DNA of 64,000 nucleotides, taken from Prevotella dentasini JCM 15908 (GTDB lineage: Bacteria; Bacteroidota; Bacteroidia; Bacteroidales; Bacteroidaceae). Below the pieces are notes generated by a model, which saw only the letters and a list, made by a program, of their open reading frames with translations, made no database searches and was not told where the DNA came from. The position numbers and the translations under genes are program-made. Each line of letters begins with the position of its first letter. Within the stretch, counting starts at the first letter, position 1. Positions 59,692 to 64,000 of the stretch are shown here, piece after piece. The stretch is from positions 1 to 64,000 of the forward strand of contig NZ_BAKG01000010.1 in assembly GCF_000614065.1 (NCBI RefSeq). Direction: 5' to 3'.

Positions 59692-60482
59692 TCAATCCTT
59701 GATTTCTTCCAAAAACGCTTCGGCATCTTTCAGCGTGTTGAGCTTGCCTACATCCATCAGTTTCAAATCGTCCTTGACACATCCACGGATGGTCAGGCGA
59801 TTGGCATACTTCAGGTAGAAATCCATTATCGGGAATCGCTCGGGACACTCTGCCTTCATCAGCCAAAGACAGTGGGATGAATGGTGTGGATGCCGGAGAA
59901 GGCGTAGAGCCGATAGCCATGCTGTATGAGATGCTCACCATCGGGCAGAACGAAACGAAGTTGTTGAATTGGCCTGTAGGGCGACTTCACCTCCCCCGTT
60001 TCAACATTAGTCCAACCAACGAGACGCATCACTTTGTCAAAGATAAGGTATCGCTTTGTAATACGGCGGCTGACAAGCAGCAAGGCATCTGCCTTGGTAT
60101 CGTTTTCCTCATTGGCAGACATTGCATAGAAGGCTCTCAAGTCTATATTGCTGAGTATATCCACATTGTGAATCAGTACAGGCTCACTATCAACAAAAAG
60201 CGGAGCAGCCTTCCTGATACCGCCTCCGGTATCAAGGAGCTGCTCCGTTTCGTCGGAAACAAAGATGTCTGTTCCGAAATTATGGTCGTTGAGATAATTC
60301 TTAATCTGATTGGCAAAGTGATGAACGTTTACGACGATACGGTCGCAACCGGCACTACGCAGACTAAGGATTGTATGTTCAATGAGCGGTTTGTCCCCCA
60401 CCCTTACCAGTGCTTTGGGCACCGTGTCGGTAAGCGGTTTTAACCGGGTTCCGAGACCAGCTGCAAAAATCATTGCTTGCAT
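59692..60482 (-). CDS. Sugar-1-phosphate nucleotidyltransferase (MurU-like), frameshifted
   Basis: A nucleotidyltransferase of ~263 residues. It opens with MIFAAGLGTRLKPLTDTVPK (NTP-binding signature), then VGDKPLIEHTILSLRSAGC and HNVDILSNIDL (metal-binding Asp). The frame ends early at GIHTIHPTVFG. Adding one G near 59863 (TTTGGC to TTTGGGC) extends it by 57 residues through LMKAECPERFPIMDFYLKYA to LEEIKD at 59692. It lies next to a kinase of the AmgK type, so it is probably MurU-like, making UDP-MurNAc from MurNAc-1-phosphate in cell-wall recycling. Specificity for another sugar is possible. Confidence 0.82.
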
Positions 60483-60505
60483 TAGCTTCACTTTTTTAAT
60501 GCGTG

Positions 60506-60513
60506 CAAATGTA
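60506..60513 (-). promoter_or_regulatory. -7 box of the nucleotidyltransferase gene
   Basis: Minus-strand TACATTTG, 23 nt from the start at 60482. Confidence 0.4.
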
Positions 60514-60641
60514 GCATTTTTTTTTCAGACACCAAAGGAATCGTTAGGGAAAATAAAGCCTCCAAGCCTAAAGAGAGAACCTCATTCCGTCCCCTCACAA
60601 AGAGGAAAAGAGTGATTATGCGAAAAAAAAGCAGCCTGCAA

Positions 60642-60682
60642 GATTCGGTTTGTGTGCGACCAAGTCTGCAATAAACCGAATC
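60642..60682. terminator. Hairpin between kinase and nucleotidyltransferase genes
   Basis: GATTCGGTTT and AAACCGAATC are perfect 10-bp arms with a 21-nt loop, 60 nt past the kinase stop (60743, minus strand). Possible terminator, followed on the minus strand by a T-rich tract around 60622-60630. Confidence 0.55.
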
Positions 60683-60742
60683 CCCGACAGAAAATCATCA
60701 GAGAGACTATAGGAAGGTCTCACATTCAACTTCTTTCCTTTT

Positions 60743-62320
60743 TTAGGGAGAAGTCGGGGAAGAAGCAGGTATCGTTTGTTCTATCCCTTGCTCCCTGTGC
60801 ATTATTCTCACTTCTATACCGTACTTCTCATGTATATGTTCTGCCAAATGCTGTGCACTATATACGGAACGGTGCTGACCGCCCGTACAGCCGAAGCTGA
60901 ACATCAAGTCGGTGAAACCACGCTGCATATACCGCTCCACGTGGTGCTCGGCAAGTTTGTACACGGGTTTGAGGAAATCAAGTATCTCACCGTCATCTTC
61001 CAAGAAGCGGATGACAGGCTCGTCCAACCCTGTTATTTTCTTATAAGGCTCGTAGCGGCCGGGATTATGCGTACTTCGGCAATCGAAAACATAGCCACCA
61101 CCATTACCCGACGTATCTTCCGGGATTCCCTTCTTGAAAGAGAAGCTGAACACGCGCACGATCAACGGGCCTTTTCCGTCGTATTTGGAGAACGTGGCAG
61201 GCCCGTCCAACGGATTCGCCTTGTAGATGTCGTTCTCGGCTATCTTGAATCCGTCCGACCGATTGGCAGCCGGTTGTTCTATACGGGCAAACTGCGGCAG
61301 TTCGGTCAGTCGGCGCAGCATGTCCATCATATAAGGATAAGGGAAAACCTTTTCTCCCAATGCCAGCAAGTCGCGTAGGTTCTGAATGGCAGGAGGAATG
61401 GAATCAACAAAATGCTTCTTCCGCTCAAAGTAGCCACGGAAGCCGTATGCGCCCAAGACTTGCAAGGTGCGGAAAAGGACGAAGAGCGAAAGCCGGTTGA
61501 CGAAATGCCGCTTCGAAGGCACTTCCGTATAATTTTTTAGGCTCTGATAGTATTCAAAGACCAATTCGCGACGCAGTTTGAAGGAATATTTAGCACTCGC
61601 CTGCCAGAGAAAGGAAGCGAGATCGTAGTAAAACGGACCTTTCCGCCCGCCTTGAAAGTCAATGAAGTAAGGACTTCCCATACTGTCCAGCATAATGTTC
61701 CGGGCTTGAAAATCGCGGTAGAGAAACGAGTCCATTTTCTCGGAGGTCAAATCTTTGGCAAACATACGGAAATTGGCCTCAAGTTTCAACTCGTGGAAAT
61801 CAAGCTCGGTTGCCTTCAGGAAGCAATACTTAAAGTAGTTCAGGTCGAAGAGTACACTCTCCTGATTAAACTCGGGCTGCGGATAACATTGGGAAAAGTC
61901 CAGCCCGCGTGCGCCCCGGAGCTGAATGTTCGGCAGCTCGCGGATAGTACGGCGTAGCAGCTTTTGCTCGGCAAGGTTATAGCGTCCGCCTGTTTCCCGT
62001 CCTCCACCGACAGCATCAAAAAGCGAAGTATCTCCAAGATCAGTTTGCAGATAGCAAGTCTCGTCGTCAGATACAGCCAAAACGTGCGGAACGGGCAGTT
62101 GCCGTTTCTCAAAATGCCGCGCAAGATAGACGAAGGCATGATTTTCGTCGCGGCTCGTACCGATGACGCCAATAACCGTCTCGCCATCCTCGTCAGCCAG
62201 CCGGTAGTATTCCCGGTTGCTGCCTGCCCCTGCCAGTTTCTCCACCTTGGCAGGCTGGCAGCCTTTCCATTTCTTATATAGTTCTGATAGTTTCTCCATT
62301 CCGTATAGTTTTTCTGTCAT
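60743..62320 (-). CDS. AmgK-like sugar kinase fused to RapZ C-terminal domain
   Basis: Residues ~1-335 are an aminoglycoside-phosphotransferase-fold kinase close to AmgK, the anomeric MurNAc/GlcNAc kinase. They include AGAGSNREYYRL, the catalytic loop FLYRDFQARNIMLD (Tyr in place of the usual His before Arg-Asp) and the metal-binding YFIDFQGGRKGPFYYDLASF. Residues ~385-520 are a RapZ C-terminal domain (VRVFSFSFKKGIPEDTSG, FDCRSTHNPGRYEPYKKITG, SFGCTGGQHRSVYSAQHLA), but the N-terminal RapZ ATPase domain is absent. In E. coli that C-terminal domain binds glucosamine 6-phosphate and small RNA. Met at 62299 is an alternative start. It is next to the MurU-like gene. Confidence 0.88.
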   Translation of the reverse strand: MTEKLYGMEKLSELYKKWKGCQPAKVEKLAGAGSNREYYRLADEDGETVIGVIGTSRDENHAFVYLARHFEKRQLPVPHVLAVSDDETCYLQTDLGDTSLFDAVGGGRETGGRYNLAEQKLLRRTIRELPNIQLRGARGLDFSQCYPQPEFNQESVLFDLNYFKYCFLKATELDFHELKLEANFRMFAKDLTSEKMDSFLYRDFQARNIMLDSMGSPYFIDFQGGRKGPFYYDLASFLWQASAKYSFKLRRELVFEYYQSLKNYTEVPSKRHFVNRLSLFVLFRTLQVLGAYGFRGYFERKKHFVDSIPPAIQNLRDLLALGEKVFPYPYMMDMLRRLTELPQFARIEQPAANRSDGFKIAENDIYKANPLDGPATFSKYDGKGPLIVRVFSFSFKKGIPEDTSGNGGGYVFDCRSTHNPGRYEPYKKITGLDEPVIRFLEDDGEILDFLKPVYKLAEHHVERYMQRGFTDLMFSFGCTGGQHRSVYSAQHLAEHIHEKYGIEVRIMHREQGIEQTIPASSPTSP

Positions 62321-62459
62321 TTATTCCCCATAGAAGTATAAAACACGGCTTCGGGCAAAAGACGGACAGACATAGGGATATATCCCCATATCGCAGCACA
62401 ACATCCTACCTTCAACCATCTTTGCACTTTGGTAAAACACGGCCTCATACAGGGAAAGC

Positions 62460-62696
62460 TTACACCTCGCCCTCCTCTTTTTCCGGAGAGGGGTTGGGGT
62501 TGAGGCTTTTCTTCCTGATTTCTTCCGCCTGCCTCTCTCCCCGCTTCTTGTTGTCGTACTCGCGCAAAAAACCGTCAATCAACAGCAGGATAGCAAGCAC
62601 GCCGCCCGTTATCCACAAAGACTTACTAATATAATAGATGCCGCCAATAACAATGAAGAGCACCAAGAACTCTTTCCAGTTGATAATTCGTTTCAT
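62460..62696 (-). CDS. Small membrane protein, 78 aa
   Basis: Two hydrophobic helices (WKEFLVLFIVIGGIYYISKS and LWITGGVLAILLLIDGFL) are followed by a charged tail (YDNKKRGERQAEEIRKKS) and a Pro/Glu-rich end. There is no recognised family. A -7 box ends 4 nt before the ATG, supporting a real, leaderless gene. Confidence 0.6.
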   Translation of the reverse strand: MKRIINWKEFLVLFIVIGGIYYISKSLWITGGVLAILLLIDGFLREYDNKKRGERQAEEIRKKSLNPNPSPEKEEGEV

Positions 62697-62700
62697 GCCG

Positions 62701-62708
62701 CAAAGTTA
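62701..62708 (-). promoter_or_regulatory. -7 box of the 78-aa gene, likely leaderless
   Basis: Minus-strand TAACTTTG, then 4 nt (CGGC) and the ATG at 62696. Confidence 0.55.
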
Positions 62709-62880
62709 GCGAAAAGATTAGAGAAACAGTTTGAAAAGCCGATAAGTTTTGAACAAAATATACTTTGCCCTATAGCAAGCACCGTTCAGCTTTTTGTAAC
62801 TTGCTGATTGCCGTCTATGAAAATATGGTGTGCGGATACACAGTGTTTCTAACAAAAAAGAAGACGTTACCGTGAAGTGC

Positions 62881-62909
62881 CCCCGAAAGTTAGACAAAAA
62901 CTTTCGGGG
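62881..62909. terminator. Hairpin CCCCGAAAGTT / AACTTTCGGGG
   Basis: Perfect 11-bp arms with a 7-nt loop and a following TTTATC. It could be a terminator on either strand or a remnant of an insertion-sequence end, since similar GAAAGTTAGACA ends occur in IS3-type elements; no transposase is nearby. Confidence 0.5.
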
Positions 62910-62953
62910 TTTATCATGCAAAAGAGGATTTTAGATGGGAGAAAAGTTTTAGC

Positions 62954-63019
62954 GGACAATTTTAAATCTCTTATAGGACAATTTTAAATCTCTTATAGGA
63001 CAATTTTAAATCTCTTATA
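62954..63019. repeat. Tandem array, three identical 22-bp units
   Basis: Units begin at 62954, 62976 and 62998 and are identical: GGACAATTTTAAATC followed by TCTTATA. On the minus strand the unit reads CTATAAGAGATTTAAAATTG followed by TC, which matches the unit at 36717-36738 in most positions. It lies between the maeB terminator and the 62881 hairpin. Confidence 0.95.
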
Positions 63020-63046
63020 GTGACAGCAATAAAATAGAATCATAAA

Positions 63047-63083
63047 AAGACTCCTTTAGATTCTTGAAATCCAAAGGAGTCTT
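63047..63083 (-). terminator. Terminator of the malic enzyme gene
   Basis: AAGACTCCTTT and AAAGGAGTCTT form a perfect 11-bp stem, extended inward by GATT/AATC, with a T-run on the minus strand, 58 nt past the stop at 63141. Confidence 0.8.
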
Positions 63084-63140
63084 ATCGGTTGGTTAATGGG
63101 GAGAATGGTTCCGGCTGCCCCGAAAGCCATTTCTCTGGTA

Positions 63141-64000
63141 TTATTTCTTGTTCTTTATCTTCTCAACATAGGCATCAATGACAGCCACTGCGGTAACGTT
63201 GACAATGTCCCGGACTGATGCTTCGAAATCGGTGAAATGGATAGGCTTGTTCAGTCCCATCTGAATCGGGCCGATAACCTCCGTTTCGGGACTGAGTCCC
63301 TGCAAGAGCTTGTAGCCGCTGTTGGCCGAGGAGAGGTCGGGAAAAACGAGCGTATTGACGTTCTTGCCTTTCAGGCGTGTGAAGGGGAACTTCTCGTCGC
63401 GTAGTTTTCTGTCAAGGGCAAAGTTTACCTGAATTTCTCCATCAATGGCGAGGTCGGGATTCTCTTTCTGGAGTATTTCTACTGCCGTATGTACCCGCAG
63501 GGGCGAGCCTGTGGTATCGGCACCGAAATTAGAGTAAGAGAGCATAGCTATGACCGGCTCGTCGTTGAAGAACCTCACCGAGTGGGCTGCCAACCGGGCA
63601 ACATCGGTAAGTACGTCGGAATCAGGATGACGGTTGATGAGCGTGTCGGCAATGTAGTAGACGCCTTTCTTGGTATTAAGGATGTGCATAGTGCCGAAGT
63701 GTCCGTATTCGGGACGGATGCCTATGACCTCCTTTGCAACCTTAATGGTGTTGCTGTATTTGGTATAAAGACCCGTAATGAAGGCATCGGCATCTCCGTT
63801 TTCGACCATGGACATACCGAAATAGTTGCGTTCGTACATCTTGTCGCAGGCCTCCTCGAAGATATATCCTGCCGGGCACGCTTCTCAGTGAGGTGCTTTG
63901 CATACGTGGCACGCCGTCCCTGCTCCTTGTCTGCACGCATATCAATGATTTCAATACCTGTAAGGTCGAGCTTCAGGCGATGGGCTACACGTGCCAGACG
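63141..64000 (-). CDS. maeB: NADP-malic enzyme, phosphotransacetylase-like C-terminal part (5' end off window), frameshifted
   Basis: The visible ~287 residues are the phosphotransacetylase-like domain that follows the malic enzyme domain in MaeB. This enzyme decarboxylates malate to pyruvate with NADP+, and the domain has a regulatory role there. Landmarks are RLARVAHRLKLDLTGIEIID at the edge, MYERNYFGMSMVENGDADAF, VARLAAHSVRFFNDEPVIAM and PIQMGLNKPIHFTDFEASVR. The frame breaks near 63869. Adding one G/C (CAGGAT to CAGGGAT) joins RARQGYIFEEACDKMYERN. The malic enzyme domain would lie beyond base 64000. A stand-alone phosphate acyltransferase is the alternative. Confidence 0.8.

Noticed and set aside
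62881-62909. Insertion sequence remnant
   Set aside because: The GAAAGTTAGACA-like sequence resembles an IS end, but there is no transposase fragment, partner end or target duplication; a hairpin terminator is equally likely.

Overview
The window looks like a chromosomal stretch of a Bacteroidales bacterium, most likely Prevotellaceae. The evidence is the gene content (type IX secretion plug protein, DUF3943 and DUF4491 proteins, DPP5-type peptidase, ATP synthase operon in the order atpD-C-(I)-B-E-F-H-A-G), weak Shine-Dalgarno sites, and TAnnTTTG-type -7 promoter boxes upstream of many genes. I see no rRNA, tRNA, CRISPR array or intact insertion sequence.

Layout. 0-5.5 kb: the end of carB, a decayed gene, trmB and ilvE. 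5.5-14.6 kb: xseB/xseA, a membrane-anchored HAD phosphatase, queD-queE with two small genes, a DUF3943 barrel protein, a MATE exporter and a membrane metallophosphoesterase. 15-19.3 kb: a phosphate-selective-type porin, a phosphohexose mutase, DUF4491 and rlmH. 19.7-28.4 kb: pyrG-yidC, a DPP5-like peptidase, then a sugar MFS transporter facing galE. 28.6-34.5 kb: small genes, the T9SS plug protein, a TPM/LemA pair, glutathione peroxidase and a repeat-containing lipoprotein. 34.7-39 kb: topB and two glycosyltransferases. 39.9-48.3 kb: pfkA and the F1Fo ATP synthase operon. 48.5-57.5 kb: a Fur/PerR-type regulator, pyruvate:ferredoxin oxidoreductase, an AAA ATPase, an orphan ATP-grasp-like protein, and a Y-family polymerase with a YolD-like partner. 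58-64 kb: guaA, a nucleotidyltransferase and a sugar kinase fused to a RapZ C-terminal domain (a likely MurU/AmgK-type cell-wall recycling pair), and the end of a MaeB-type malic enzyme.

Two window-wide patterns stand out. First, at least 14 genes carry frameshifts (about 19 events), including atpA, atpD and guaA. Every event can be repaired by restoring one or two bases, in nearly all cases a G or C added to a G or C run. This points to systematic undercalling of G/C homopolymers in the underlying sequence rather than gene decay or programmed frameshifting. These genes are therefore annotated as single CDSs with the break marked.

Second, eight intergenic loci, spaced about 5-13 kb apart, hold short tandem arrays or single copies of dyad-symmetric units. 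In the tandem loci the period is 22 bp. The sequence differs between loci (an AAA-N7-TTT family, a GGTAATnnnATTACC-like family, a ctataagaga family, and a 22-bp palindrome found twice), but the architecture is shared. I do not recognise this repeat system and consider it the most interesting unexplained structure here.

Several start codons lie only 4-6 nt after a -7 box, which suggests leaderless mRNAs.
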